From Artemia franciscana (taxonomy: Eukaryota; Arthropoda; Branchiopoda; Anostraca; Artemiidae), in the NCBI RefSeq assembly GCF_032884065.1, contig NC_088873.1:8443702-8507701 (forward strand): 64,000 bases of DNA, read 5' to 3'. Below the pieces are notes generated by a model. That model did not search any database and was not told the DNA's origin. It saw nothing but the letters and a program-made list of their open reading frames with translations. Numbering within the stretch: position 1 is the stretch's first letter; every line of letters begins with the position of its first letter. Positions 43,195 to 56,530 of this stretch are shown here, piece after piece. A program made the translations under genes and the position numbers.

Positions 43195-44945
43195 TTTTGG
43201 CTAATTTGATTAAGTTTATTTGACTGTGTTTATTGTTTATTTTCCATGCAGTTATATTGAAATTAGCCTACCCTGTTTTATGCAGGTATAGCCTATTTGC
43301 TAGTAGAGGTAGACACACACAAAGAACTACTTTTACCAGGGGAAAAAAAGGAACAAAATATATAAAAATCGGATAGTCATTCAGCCCTGGGGATCTGATT
43401 TGGCTAAAATAAGCAATAGATTCCTTCATAAAGCAACCAAAGACAAGAAGAAAAAATTTTATATATAAAAGTAAACATGAAAAAATACATTCAACATACG
43501 TGCAAATACAAGCACATAGTATGAACAGCTCATACTCTAGCTTATTTTATTACAAATTTCTTTAGTAATCTTTACTACTGATTTGTAATCTATCTTATAA
43601 CTCAAGTTTAGTTTCGTAATCTCCTATCAAATCAAAAAGATTTTTCACAGTTTCGGTTACTATTATTACCGGATATTATTTACTGGAAATTTGTTACTAG
43701 GATTTAGTAATGAAAGAAGTACCCCAAGTGAAGCGATTATCAGCAATCGCGGATAAAGCATTGTGGTAAATCATGCTGCGTAAGAATTATATATTTAACG
43801 AGAAAATTCATCGGCTTTTGGACTTGTACCACCCCTCCGACATCTGAAAATTTTTACTAGTGTTTCCTAGATTTTCAGTTCATATTGATGTGTCTTTACA
43901 AAGTCTTGCCCCCCACCCACCCTTAAAAATTTCAGGTCATCTTGATACAGTAGTCTTGCGTAAATTTCAGATCTGTGATTATTCACCTCGAGAAAAATAT
44001 TAAATTTTTGGTTTTTGTAGATAGAAGGCTAAGCCCAAGTTGAAAGGATTTCTCTACATGTTGAATTTGCCATTTCTCCCTCTGAGGATGTTACCCACCT
44101 CTCCCCTATAATAACAGCCATTTGATACTGTTAATATTTTAAAAAAAAACTTTAAACTTGAAGTATTTAGTTTTTAATTGAATTCGGTAAAAAAAAAGAG
44201 TGGAATTCTTTCAGTTTACGGTCCTAATTTTTTCAAAATAGATTTTTTTAAAAATCTCCGAAAAAGGATTTTTTCAATAACAAAAAAAGAGACTCAAAAC
44301 TTAAGACCAGCTGAAATAAAATTCTATAATAATTCAAACTCAAAACAACCAGGAATTACTATTAAAAAGTAAAAGAAACCCAAAACGAAAATTAAATAAA
44401 AGATTGTTGCCCTCCTTTTCACTCTTCAATATCATACCCATTAATATGCCCAAAAAGTCGAATAAAACAAACAAAAATTACTACAAATAGGAGTTCACTT
44501 ACTCCCTCCTTCCTTCTCCCCTAGCTGTAAAAGTTCTAGAGTCTACCACATTATTAGCATTTCATTAAAATTATATATACCTTGAAAAATGTACTTTTCT
44601 TTTTCTGAAACCATCGAGGACAAACAAAAAATAGATCACTATAATAATCAAGATGACGGGGCCGATTAATGAGAATTAACTAAATGTTAAATTAATAATA
44701 ATATTAAATCCTGGAAACTCATTGATTCAAGATTTTATATCACTGCAATTATTTGTATTTTATAATGTTATAAATAAAAAAGAAAACCTTTGTAACATAA
44801 ATTACTTTTAGTAAAGTACAAGTGACACAACAGGCTATTAACTGACAAAATAGGATCAGACATTTTCTTTTTCCCAATGATAAATTCTGCAATTAAAAAT
44901 GTGTAAATTGCATAATTTATATTCCTCTTGCCGGGAGCTGTGGCA
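43195..44945. other. Intron sequence; weak relic of the hairpin family
   Basis: At 43,990-44,060 GGTTTTTGTAGATAGAAGGCT resembles the distal body of the hairpin family. 44,150-44,420 resembles half of the palindrome at 47.7-48.3 kb (CAAAACGAAAATTAAATAAA). No gene is supported. Confidence 0.4.
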
Positions 44946-44949
44946 TCCC

Positions 44950-46960
44950 TGGAGATATTAAATAAAAAACGAATTTTTCTTAATGAAAGTAAGTAGCGAC
45001 ATTAGAACTTAAAATAAACAGAAATTATTCCGTGTATGAAAGGGGCCGTCCCCTCCTCAACGCCTCGCTCTTTACGCTAAAGTTTGATTCTTTCTCACAA
45101 CTCCGCTTTATAAAAACGAAATAATTTCTGTTCGTTTTAAATTTCAATTTCGCTCCTTACTTTCAGTAAAAAAAAACATGTTTTTGTATTTAATTTCTGA
45201 ACATTTTTGAGGTAATGCAGGTTTTGAATTTAGCTCACCGTACATGGATAATTAAAACGAAATTTGCATTTTAATTTTACTTTTTTTAACTAATAATGAC
45301 CTTATAACAATCCAAGTTTGATTTTTGTTTCAGTTTTTTAAGAATGACTCCTGAATCACAAAGGCTATTTAATTAGAATAATAACCTATTTTAAAAGTTA
45401 AAAAAAAGCTTTAGCGTAAGAGCGAGTTACTGAGAAGAGTCACCCCATCTCATATACGTAATGTTTTCTGTTCGTTTTGAGTTTTAATGTTGCTTCTTAC
45501 TTTCAGTTGAAAAACTTATTTTTTATTAAATTACTGATTGTTTTTTAAATAATGTCGAGAAATCCAGCTCCCCTCCATGGAAAATTCCCTTCCCCCTCGA
45601 GAAATTTCTCCATGGAAAGATTATCCGACTTAACTTAAATTAGCGATATTTGCAGAACTAATCTTGTAAGGCATAGTAACAAAACAGTCAAAGAGGTCGA
45701 AAATATTTGTATGAAAATGAGTGTCAGAAGTTGAGCAATTCTAAAATGACTGAAAAGAATGAAAGAACAAATTTCTAAAAGATGCTCGTAATAATTTATG
45801 TTCGTTTCAAGTTTTAATGTTATTCCTTACTTTCAGTAGGAAAAAAAATGCTTTTTATTTAATAACAACCACAAGCCAAAGACATACAATATCTTTGATT
45901 TATTATCACATTAAAATCATAGTTATGAAGCTGCTTAAAGTAAAATTAAATGCTAAGATTGGCCGGAAAATAACACAAACAAACTATTTCTTATTTTACA
46001 AAAATCTATTGGTTATAAATCGGCCATTATTTTACAAAATTCGAATTTTAGCGTAAAGAGCGACGTATTGACATGGGGAAGAATTTCCTAATATAAATAA
46101 TATGAGGGGATTCTCCCCCTTGTCGATACCTCGCTCTTTACGCTAAAGTTCGAATTTTATTCCAATTCTTTAAGAATGACCCATGAATCACTGAGGTCGT
46201 TTAATTAGAATAAATAGCTCTTTTGAAATTACTAATGATACTTTAGCGTTAACAGCGAGGTACTGCCGAAAGGACGAACACCCTCACATACGTAATAATT
46301 TCTCTTCGTTTTAAGTTTTAATGTTACTCCTTACTTTTAGTTGAAAAACTTGTTTTTTAATTTAATTTCTGATCGTTTTTTAAATAATAATGGGATTTCC
46401 AGTGCCCCCTTCACAGAATTATCTTCTTCCATGACAGATTCCTCCATGGAAAGATCCTGCCACGTAATCCAATCCCCCCCCCCATCACAAAAAAATTCTC
46501 CCTGAAAACGTCTGTATACTTGCCAATAATCAATACTATATGTAAACAATGGGCAGAGTTTATAAATTACAACCCCTACCCCGGGGACTGTGGGCGATTA
46601 AGTCGTCCTCAAAGACATAGTTATTAGATATTTCGACTATTCTAAACAAAATGGCTATCTAACAAATTTTGATCCGGTGATTTTGGTAAAAAATGATTTG
46701 GAGGAGGGGGCCTAGTTGCCCTTCAATTTTTTGTTCACTTAAAAGGGCACTGGAACTTTAATATCCGTTCGAAACTGTCGTGGCTCGTAACTGTTGATGG
46801 GTAGGCTTAAACTTGATGAAACTTATATGTTTAAAATCAACATAAAACTTCAATTCTTTAGATGTATCTATTGTTATCAAAATTCGATTTTTAGAGTTTC
46901 GGTTACTATTGAGCCGGATCGCTCCTTACATACAGTTCGTTACCGCTAACTGTTTAATAA
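44950..46960 (+). repeat. AACTGAAAGTAAGGAGC family, long and rearranged (copy 6)
   Basis: It opens AATGAAAGTAAGTAGCGACATTAGAACTT. Several foldback modules follow, bounded by CGCTCCTTACTTTCAG (about 45,155), GTTGCTTCTTACTTTCAG (about 45,490) and ATTCCTTACTTTCAG (about 45,820). A reverse-complement pair, CCTCGCTCTTTACGCTAAAG and CTTTAGCGTTAACAGCGAGG, lies at 46,126-46,262. It ends GAGCCGGATCGCTCCTTACATACAGTTCGTTACCGCTAACTGT; the hairpin (46,932-46,953) has two mismatches. Non-coding. Confidence 0.82.
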
Positions 46961-47099
46961 TTATTAGACCTTTTGACAATTTTGTACAAAATCTCTTTTT
47001 CAAAATCTCAGTCTATGTTGAGGGGATATCTAAACAGGGTAAGGGAAGCTTGTCGCCCTCCAATCATTCTTCAATATCATACCCATCAATACCCCCTAA

Positions 47100-47335
47100 A
47101 TATTACAACTTAATACCTTTAGCTGTTCCTTAGACATTGATGTTAAGCCCCTTTGAAAATCAGCATGTGTATAGCGTGTTTTGATTGTGTTTAGTGTCCC
47201 TTTCAACATTTCCTCAAAGTTTCACCTTAATGCCCTAAGAATTTCTATTCTTCTATTGACTACTACTTCTAATTGCTACTACTACTCTACTACTACTACT
47301 ACTACTACTACTACTAATCTATTGCTACTAACTTC
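47100..47335. repeat. Trinucleotide-linked interspersed repeat (copy 4) with (TAC)n
   Basis: CTTAATACCTTTAGCTGTTCC, GCGTGTTTTGATTGTGTTTA and AAGTTTCACCTTAATGCCCT are followed by about 45 bp of CTA repeats at 47,276-47,316. This is a looser match to the copies at 20.8 and 22.5-23.0 kb, in the same association with a trinucleotide tract. Confidence 0.55.
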
Positions 47336-47699
47336 TAAATTGCTAAGAACTTCTATTGCTACTTCTGCTCTTAAAATCTGACTAAATAAAAAGAGCGTCA
47401 GTGTGTCCAGGCTGTCAAAAAGCATTGATAAAATATTTTGGTAATGCTATTAAGTTTTATTTTTCAGGTCAACTAGAGGAGGTATAAAACTAAATTAAAC
47501 ACTACTATGTGTGTCAAGATTTTCAAAAGGACGAATATTGTTAAAAATTGTTGAAGAAATTTCACCGGCATACAAATAGCAGATTAAAACTATAAATTCT
47601 TAAAGAAAAAACGAAAAGATTTAAACTGTTATTTTCTTTTTCCCTGAAAAAGACTATATCAATATAAAATGAACAGAAATTAATTAAAAAACTTTTCCC

Positions 47700-48276
47700 T
47701 CAAAATCAGTTTTTTAAAGTAAAGTAAAGAACTCCTTTAAGTCAAAAATGAGTAAAAATAGAATCAAATAATCTACCAAGCGTAAAACTCCCACAAATCA
47801 GCATCAAGGAATAAATGAAACCCAAAACGAAGAGAATTGACGGTAAATAACCGAGTCAAACTCAAAGGGAGCAAAGATTAACATGATTAGAGCTCACAAC
47901 CCCTATGTCTTCTCATGACACGAACATAATTTGCACTTTACTGAAAAAAATACAAATGCGATATTTATTCCTCAAAATCGTAATAATTTTTTATTTATTA
48001 AAGTTATAAAATTGACAACATTTAAATATTTTTCAGTAAGGTACAAATTATGTTCTGCCCTTGAGAAGGCATAGGGGGTTGTGAACCCTACTTATGGTAA
48101 TTTCTGCTCGTTTTGAGTTATACTGTGTTATTTATTGTGATTTTTGATCGTTTTGGGTTTCATTTATTTGTTGACGCTGATTGTGGCAGTTTTACGCCAG
48201 GTACATTATTTTATTTTATTTTTGCTCATTTTTGTATTAATTGAGTTCTTTAATTTTCTTTGAAAAACTCATTTTG
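47700..48276. repeat. Large imperfect palindrome (foldback element)
   Basis: Arms of about 250 bp: CAAAATCAGTTTTTTAAAG pairs with CTTTGAAAAACTCATTTTG, AATGAAACCCAAAACGA pairs with TCGTTTTGGGTTTCATT, and CATAATTTGCACTTTACTGAAAAA pairs with TTTTTCAGTAAGGTACAAATTATG. The centre is AT-rich (about 47,950-48,030). Non-coding. Confidence 0.85.
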
Positions 48277-48289
48277 CGGAAAAAGTTTT

Positions 48290-48425
48290 TTTTTAATTAA
48301 TCGGCATTAAAAGTAAACTCTTTTGATATATCAGTCTTTATCAAAATTTCGTTTCCTAGAGATATGGTTTCTATTGGGCCAAGTCCCTCCTTACTTACAG
48401 TTCCCTACCAAGAAATGTTTGATAA
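48290..48425 (+). repeat. AACTGAAAGTAAGGAGC family, 3' fragment (copy 7)
   Basis: Only the last 135 bp is present: AAACTCTTTTGATATATCAG, then TTCCTTACTTACAGTTCCCTACCAAGAAATGTTTGA-like end (CCTCCTTACTTACAGTTCC). The terminal hairpin has decayed. Confidence 0.7.
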
Positions 48426-48689
48426 CACTATTTAAAAAGAAATAAACTATTTTTTCAGTTCAGTAATCGTATATTCGTGTATAGTGCATATGGGCATATA
48501 AAATAATTACAATAATAAATAGAATATATTATTAATGAATATACTTATTGCAGCCTAAGCAAGCGTACAAAAAACTGAAATTTAAGCATCACTGTACAGA
48601 TATTACTGTAAAGACTGTCGACTGTAAAGACTGCAGCTTTTTTCATATTCATGGTAGTTGCTTTTCGTCTTAATGTCCCTCTTTACTTT

Positions 48690-49832
48690 AATTAAATGAA
48701 AAAAACAAGTATTTTCAATTGAAAATAAGAAGCAAAATTAAAACTTAAACGAACAGAAATTATTACGTATATGAGGGGGTTGCCCCCTCCTCAGTAACTC
48801 TCTCTTGACGCTAAAGTTTGACTTTTTGCGCCAATTATTTAAGAATGACTCGTGATACACAAGAACCGTTTAAATAGAATTATAAGCTTTTTACAAATTC
48901 AAAAAAACACTTTAGCATAAGGAGCGAGGTGCTGAGGAGGGAGCAACCCCTTCGTATACGTAATAATTTCTGTTCATTTTAAGTTTTAATGTTGCTCCTT
49001 ACTTTCAGTTGAAAAAACTTGTTTTTTTTCAAATTTAATTTCTGATAGTTTTTTAATTAATACCGGAAAATCCAGTTCCCCCTCCCATGGAAAATTCCCC
49101 TCCCCCACAAAACTACTCCGTGGAAAGATCCTCCCATGTAAGTAATCTCACTAGAATACCCCCCCCCCCCAAACATAGCTTTATACTTCCCAACAGCCAA
49201 TACTTTATGTAAGCAATGGTCAAAGTTAATTTATTGCAGCCCTTCCCCCGGAGGCTCTGTGGGGTCAAAACATCCTCAAAAACATAATTATTGGATCTTT
49301 TGGCCATGCTGAAGAAAATGACTGTCTCTAAATTTTGATTGGACAATTTTGGGTAAAAAGGAAGTGAGAAGGGGGGTAGCAGCCCTCCAATGTTTTTGGT
49401 CAATAAAAAGGGCACTGGAACTTTTAATTTTCCATTAGATGAGCCCTCTTCCGATCTTCTAGGATCACTGTTTTGATACGATCACCCCTGGGAAAAAAAT
49501 AAATAAATAAACACGCATCCGCTATCTTGCTTCTGGCAATAAATTCAAAATTCCACATTTTTGTGGTTGTGATTTTATGTTGTGATTTTCATTAAGATTA
49601 CTTGATTTCTGGAAGGGTTTCCCCCCTTTTCAAAAATTAGGCAAACTTGTTCAGGCTTGTAACATTTGATGGGTAACATTAAACTTCTTGAATTTTATAT
49701 ATTTTGAATAAGCATCTAAATTCGATTCTTTTGAGTCATCTATTATTGTCAAGACTCTGTTTCTTGCAGTTTCTTTTATTATTGAGCGGCATTGCTCCTT
49801 ACTTACAGTTCGTTACCACAAACTGTTCGATA
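48690..49832 (+). repeat. AACTGAAAGTAAGGAGC family (copy 8)
   Basis: The module (48,712-49,025) ends GTTGCTCCTTACTTTCAGTTG. The distal body has the CCATGGAAAATTCCCC and GATCTTCTAGGATCACTG blocks. The 3' end is ATTGCTCCTTACTTACAGTTCGTTACCACAAACTGT. The hairpin (49,805-49,826) has one changed pair. It lies just downstream of LRR exon 4 in the intron. Confidence 0.82.
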
Positions 49833-50048
49833 GGACAAAAAACTTGTAGTTTGTTTTGCTTCTCAGATATACATATCATTGTAATACCATCCTTCTGATA
49901 TCCGGCTATAAAAAACGAATATAATAATAAAAATAAAAAAAATACAAAGAAACAAATAAAAGTTATATAGTACTACAAGAGATGTAATAAACAGGGGAGA
50001 TTAGAATATTAAAAAAGAAAAATTGAAAAGAGACACAGCCTTACTCAC

Positions 50049-51500
50049 TTTGATTTCAGCAAGTCGTTCCATTTTTCTGAACACCACATCATCAATTTCT
50101 ATCAGGTTATTACTACTCAAATCAAGTTTTTCCAAAGATGACAGTTTTTCAATTCCAGATCTTGAAATCGTATTCATCTGGTTGTTGCTCAAATTCAAAT
50201 TAGAAATAGAAACAATATCATGAAATGCCTCAAAGTCAATACGATAAATTTGGTTATTACTCAAATTGAGTTCATCCAAATCTCTAACGTTGGTGAAAGC
50301 ATTCTGGCGAATTACAGCCACTTCATTGTGATCAAGTGATAAGTGGCGTAAGGATGGTAAGTTTGAGAACGAATAGGGAGGTATTTCTTTTATTTTATTA
50401 AAAGATAGATGAACACTAAGAAGAGACTCTGAGTTTCTAAACGATTCAGGACCAATGAATTCTAGAGAATTATTTTTCAGATCCAGATAACTAAGAGAAG
50501 GAAAATTAGGCATCTTGAAAGAGTATAGATTTGCAATATGGTTATTAGAGGCGTCTAGAACTCGCAAATTTTCTAGTTTAAAGCTTGGAAAGCTCGTAAG
50601 CACATTACCAGATATATCGAACACTTTTAAGTTTAACAAACTTTTAAATACTCTCCCTTCTAGATATTGTATCGCGTTATGGCTGATATTTAATTTCATA
50701 AGAGCATATAGACTACTGAACAAATCAGTGTCTAGTTTATATAGGCTGTTATAAGATAAATCAAGCTCAATTACATTTTTTAGATCTTGAAATATTTTTC
50801 TCGACAGTATAGACAAATTATTCTGAGAAAGATCCAAAATTTTTAATCTTTCTAAACCTATAAGAGATCTTTCATCCAGTGTTGTCAGATTATTCCCTCG
50901 TAGCGAAAAAAATTCTAAGTTCCGGAATAAATGACTCATTTTGTAATCTAACTCTTGAATGTAATTTCCCGCAAGATTTAAATGTAGCAATGAGGTTGTT
51001 TGTGGAAAGACACTAACATCTAGCAATAACAATTTGTTGTAAGATAAGTCGAAATTCTCGATAGAGTATAAATTTCTAAATGTTTCTCCATGAAGAGTTT
51101 GAAGGTGGTTAAAACTAATATTTAAGTTTAGAAGGCTATCAAGTCCTTCTAGTTGATTTGGGTTCAAGTTTTCCAAATGATTTCGGCTAATATCCAGGGT
51201 TGTCAGCTTTCTAGTGGATAGGAAGGTTCCTTCTTCTATTGCAAACAACTCTGAGTCGCTTAAATTCAAGATTTTCAAGTTATCCAAGTTTTCCAAATTA
51301 AACTGTCTGATCGTGTTAATCTTGTTCTTGGACAAATTTAGTACTTTTAATGATTTTGGCCATGGAAATTGTAGAGCTGATGACTCTAAAGAGTTTTCAC
51401 CAAGGTCGATAAACTCTAAGAAATGGAACGAAATGGCATCTCCGGAAATTGCCATAAGCTGATTTCTGGCTAGACACAACTTTCGAACTTGTGAACGAAT
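50049..51500 (-). CDS. LRR gene exon 4: about 20 leucine-rich repeats
   Basis: The acceptor TTACTTTTTGCAG|ATTCGTTC (51,501-51,502) and donor ATCAAA|GTGAGTAAG (50,048-50,047) bound 484 codons in phase 0. The protein is an uninterrupted series of 24-residue repeats LxxLxLSxNxLxxLxxxxFxxLxx, for example LRVLDASNNHIANLYSF and LRHLSLDHNEVAVIRQNAF. There are no Cys caps in this exon, so it is the interior of a long curved solenoid. Such solenoids in chaoptin, Artichoke and Toll-like ectodomains bind partners outside the cell. No stop or frameshift is present. The exon begins in mid-repeat, completing the repeat started by exon 3. Confidence 0.96.
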
Positions 51501-51504
51501 CTGC

Positions 51505-52860
51505 AAAAAGTAAATGCTTTCATACCATGCTTATGATCAATTTAGTCTATAAATTTTGATCAATTTATTAATATGATCAATCAATATGATTGATATGAAT
51601 CAATTGATATGATCAATTTAGTCTATGAATTAATGATAAACACAAAAGAAAATAATGATCAACTTTTAGACTTATGACTGCATTAAAGTTTATGTTCCTT
51701 GTCAGTGACGGTCTTCGTCTCTCTTATGCCCGGAAAAAATCTCGATTAGCGCCCCCTGCCTCCCACAAGAATTTTCAGGCCAAAATTTAACATAATTTAC
51801 ATTTATTAACAAAATTATTTTGAATTTATTAATTAGTTAATAATTCATTCTTAAATCATTTTTAATTTATTATTTAAAATATTTAATTATCTAATTACTA
51901 TCAATTATTTTAAACATTAATATTTAATTATTTTTATTTTTAAATTTATTTTTATTAATTAACTAATAATTTACGTTCATTGACTGCTCCCTTTACTTTG
52001 TTTTATTAAAATTGAATTTTTAAAAGTTACAAAATGACTTTAACCGTTTGATTATTTATTTGAAATTTAACACCCTTAAAATTCCCGCGCCCGGAGAAAA
52101 TTGCCCCCCTCTGTCACTCCCCTAAAACTAACTCTGTTCGCTGTACATGTTCTAGCATATCATTTTCTTAAGTCGTATGGCTTTAGAACTAGCTTAGGAC
52201 TCGCAACATTTTTTGGGGAATTTGCTTCCTCTTTCTAGATTGAAAAATGCGTCAAAAACTCTCTAAATATGGAGATTATTCTTTACGAGAAAATCATTGT
52301 TCTTTAACAAAGATTAAATTCTCATCCATACAATCACATAGGTCAAACAGCATAGCCATACACAATCAACCATAAAGAATAATCCATGGACAGGCAGTCG
52401 TGTCGTAAGTAAGACAAATAAATCAGAGCAACAACCCAACACAAGGGCTCATCAGGAGAATACACACCTGCCTATAGGGTTTCATATTATCAGAGAGTTT
52501 TTATTTGTTTAAATTTGGACCAAATTTGGTTTTGGCAACCACCTTCATGTCAACTAACCAAAGAAAAACTCTTCATATATGGTTCTATTCTGTTTCATAC
52601 CAGAGTTCCTTTATCGCAGGCATACTTGGAGTTTTTTCAGGGATATAATAAACGTAAATTTTATTTGAGAATATGAATATTAAGTGGCCAAGCCGTCATG
52701 AAAATTCAAGATTTCGGGAAGGAGCCTGGTTCCCGAGCTCTCCCTCCTTTGTAGCCCTCCCTCCCTGGTTTAATCCATCTAAAAAATTATATCATTCCAC
52801 TGAAAGACTGACTATCAACTGGCTGGGAGTTACTGACAAAACTAATCATATAGGTAAACA
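51505..52860. other. Intron between LRR exons 3 and 4
   Basis: 51,545-51,625 has GATCAATTTATTAATATGATCAAT-type repeats and 51,780-51,980 is extremely AT-rich (TTATTTTTA and ATTAATTA variants). No gene. Confidence 0.6.
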
Positions 52861-52888
52861 TTCAAAACTTAGGACTTAGAACGCTTAC

Positions 52889-53775
52889 TGGAATTGGAGA
52901 AGTTACATCTATTTCTTCTAATTTGTTTTCATCCAAGTTCAGTTCTTCTAGCTGAGAACATTCATTCAAGAACTGCAAAACTTCTCTCCAGTCTGAAATA
53001 AGGTTACTTTTAAGATTAACACTTTCCAATTTTGGAACGTCAAAAAATATTTGGGTTGTTAACATTTGCAGAGAGTTCTCACTAAAATCAACACTAGTCA
53101 ACACTGGCAAATTATTGAAAGCACGTTGGCCGATATAGCTCAAATCACATTTATTGAGACTCACTTTCGTTAATTTTGAGTAATTTTGAAAAGTGTTACT
53201 TTCTATTTCCTGTAATCTATTTCCATCGAAAATGACTTGAAGTAATAAGTTTCCTTCTTGCATGCCTACAGAGAACGGTTGAAGATCATCAATAGAATTA
53301 TGACTCAAGTCTAATATTTCTAAGTTAGGCAACTGTTCCAAAGCACGCGAAGTAATAATTTCTATCTCGTTGTATGAAAGGTTTACGTGCTTCACCTTCC
53401 ATAGTTTGGATGATGAAAGTGGAGGAACTATTTTTAAGTCTGAATAAGCTATTGTAACATCGACTAGTTCTGAATTGGTTTCAAAAATCTGTCCTTCCAC
53501 TTTGCTGATTAAAGATGTCTTTAACTCGAATGATTTTAAATCTTTTAAATTTTCCAGATTAGGCATTGTTTCTAAGGGTGTATTTTCAATTGATATAATT
53601 TTTAGCTTATGAGAAGTCTCAAATACATTATCTGACAAGTAGAATAGCCTGTCTTCGCGAATAAAAATCTCTTCAAGGTCAAACTGCAATCCCTTCAAGG
53701 CGTTGTCAGACACCGATTCCACTTTGTTGCTCCATAGCATGAGTTTTCTCATGCGCAGAGAGCCAAAGAAGTTAT
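52889..53775 (-). CDS. LRR gene exon 3: about 12 leucine-rich repeats
   Basis: The acceptor CCTTATTTTTCAG|ATAACTTC (53,776-53,777) and donor ATTCCA|GTAAGCG (52,888-52,887) bound 887 bp (2 nt + 295 codons). Joined to exon 2 it reads NNYIPEIF-DNFFGSLRMRKL, a seamless LRR. The repeats are a little irregular at first (DLEEIFIREDRLFYLSDNVF) and become canonical later (LEILDLSHNSIDDLQPFSV). The end, LEELNLDENKLEEIDVTSPIP, is completed by exon 4. Irregular early repeats rich in Glu/Arg are usual in chaoptin/Artichoke-like proteins. No breaks. Confidence 0.95.
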
Positions 53776-54724
53776 CTGAAAAATAAGGCATGCTATTAAT
53801 CTTTAATGCTCCTTACTATGTTATAAACATAATAAAATTTTCAAAATGATATGTTTTATACAAAGCAGTTAATAGAATCGGGAATTTTGGTTGATGTGTT
53901 TGTGACCGAAATCAAAATGACAAGAAGCATCATTGAAACTACGTTTATTAAAGGGGAATATTTCCACAAAGTATTGCCTCAACGATAAAGGGATATTAGT
54001 CATGGATTTTTAATATAAAGAAAAGATGGCACTGAAACACAGATTAGTTCAAAATTGACCATGCATACAATTATCACTATAAATTCGTCCTAAGGTCATC
54101 AGACAAGAGAGGACGGTTAATCAATCATCATCATAACTATAAATTCTTTATGCTTGGTTTTAGCAATAATTCTAAGGCTCAAAAAAGCAATTAACTCGAC
54201 AAAGTTATTCATAAAAAAGTAAAATTTAGCATTATTTTAGCCATCTGGGTAGCAGTTCAAATCTGTTGCTAAAACCATAAGCCCAAAACACTTTCCGACA
54301 TTAAGCTGAATCCAATATCCAAGTCAAATTAATACTCATTTCCTCAGGAATATTGGAATGGCAGCTTTCTAATTGTTCCAAATATCAATGGAAAGCAAAG
54401 CGACTTCCAAGGGAGCTTTCAAAAATCATTTTAAAATGCAAAAGATAAAAAATTAAACTAAATTTGCCATTTAAACCAATCTTAGGTCACTCCATACCCG
54501 GATGTCACGATTTTACAAGGCTTTTCTTTTGGATATTTCAAAATAGTGAATTTTTAGCGCAGTATCACATTTTTTCGGCGTTGTCATATTTAACCATGAA
54601 AATAAATCAACATAACTCATTAGTCAGGTTTCAAAACACTTTTGGCACTTAAAAAGTAATGATCTTAACTACTAAAGATAGACAAACTTTCTTAAGTTGT
54701 TTGATATTATACGGTTTAAGTTTG

Positions 54725-54905
54725 TGAATGAATGAATGAACTTTATTACCCGTAAAAATATAAAAAACACAAAGTACGGAGTATTATAAATAAACAAAAA
54801 CAAAAACGATAAACAGCGAAGAAAAAATTTCAAACTAACAAAAGACAACATGGACTAATACCAGTATCAATATGGAAAAAAAAAGTGGTATGGCTTAATA
54901 TTTCC
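54725..54905 (-). mobile_element. LINE 3' end fragment with ATTC tail
   Basis: On the minus strand CGGGTAATAAAGTTCATTCA then TTCATTCA ends a T-rich segment without coding capacity. AATAAA followed by a short tandem tail is the layout of non-LTR 3' ends, similar to the fragments at 27.9 and 28.3 kb. Confidence 0.5.
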
Positions 54906-56399
54906 TGATTTTTATCCCACTGTATTTTTTTTTTAATTTAGAGACTGCTAATGCAGTAATACAGCAAAACCACAAAAGTCATTTTTTTTATTAAAAATTG
55001 ATTTTTTTCCTAATTAATAATTTCCTTAATTAATTATTAATATTTTTTTCTTAATTCTTTAGAAAAAATATGACAACATATATGATTGTGTGAATGTCCA
55101 TTTAATAGTGTTGAATCGAATAGGGTTGAGTTGAATGGGATTCAATTAAGTACGGGTTGAGTTACACGCATACACCAACTTTCCATTTAATCATTTCAAA
55201 CAATCAGATTTAATTTTTCTGTCCTTGATTCTTTACAGGTGAGTAATAAATGCGACGAGCTTTCCATGGACGCCCCCAAGATTAGTAAAAATGGACCATT
55301 TGAAAAGTGGTGCCGTGTCCTCTGTCCTTAATTTCTTACGTAGACTTTCTTTTTACTTTGCTCATAACCTTATAATTTAAAGCATTCTAATTGATCTATT
55401 TATTAACAAAAAGTCTTTTTAAGAAGGACACGGCATCAACTAGTTTACCTTTTGTGTTCGTATTTTCCTAAATAAAAAAAAAACTTCACAGTCGTAGCTT
55501 TTAATTTTCAAAAAAGTAAAAGCGAATTATCGAAAACATTGAGTAGCAAATTGAAAACAGAAAGGAAATGGAGGAGTGGAGAAAGGAAAGGAATGGAGAA
55601 TGGAGAAAGGAAATGGAGGAACTTCTGATAAATTCCGTTACAGTCTGGCTATAGTTAATACCACCATGTAACTCGTTTTTTGAGAGTATGGAAATTGTAC
55701 ATTTTGGGAAACCTTATGGCATAAGCATTCAGAAAAGACAATGTTTTCATTTGAGAGAATTTATTATGACCGCCAAGTTCGATGTTACAATGTGGCTGCC
55801 GCGCGAGAAATTTTTATTTATTTATTTATTGAACGCTCATCACTCACAGAACGTGATCAACTTCTGATATGCAGCCATGGTGCTTGTATGGATGCCAAAT
55901 TCGAATTAGCAAGTCTTCTAGGGTTCACGAGAGGATGCAAACACTAATTATCAGGCTATGAATAATGAAACTGAATAAATCACATCTGTACTAGTGATAT
56001 TAAAAGCCAAGGTCTAAGTACCTGTTGTTGCGTTTCGCTGAATGAATTTCATGTACAATTACAGGGTTGCAAATAAGCCAAAAACAGGACTGTTCTACTT
56101 ATTAAAGCCCGATATTAAAACCAAGCCCGATAGAAAAACTTTTACCAATTCTTTTTTATGACATTTTCTTTGATACTACAGAGAAATTATTTATTTTTAG
56201 TAGTCTTTAGTCGAGTTTCAAAAAAGAGGAATCGAAGCACTTATCATAATATATAATCCAAAAATAAAATATATACTATGAAATAAGGTATATGCAACGA
56301 TAAGCCTGAACTTGAAGGACACTGAATGGCGGACGTTTATTCAAAGTCAAACTGAAAGGAATGAATTATAATAGAAAAATGAGGCGTTTGCAAAAGGGA

Positions 56400-56530
56400 C
56401 TATCTATTTAAATACTATCTATTTTAATACTATCGATTTTATCTATAAAATTTTATCTATTTTATCTATAAAATATTATCTATTTTATCTATTATTTTAT
56501 CTATTTAAATACAATCTATTTTAAGTTAAG
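56400..56530. repeat. (ATTTTATCT)n minisatellite
   Basis: Imperfect copies of ATCTATTTTATCTATAAAAT. Non-coding. Confidence 0.75.
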
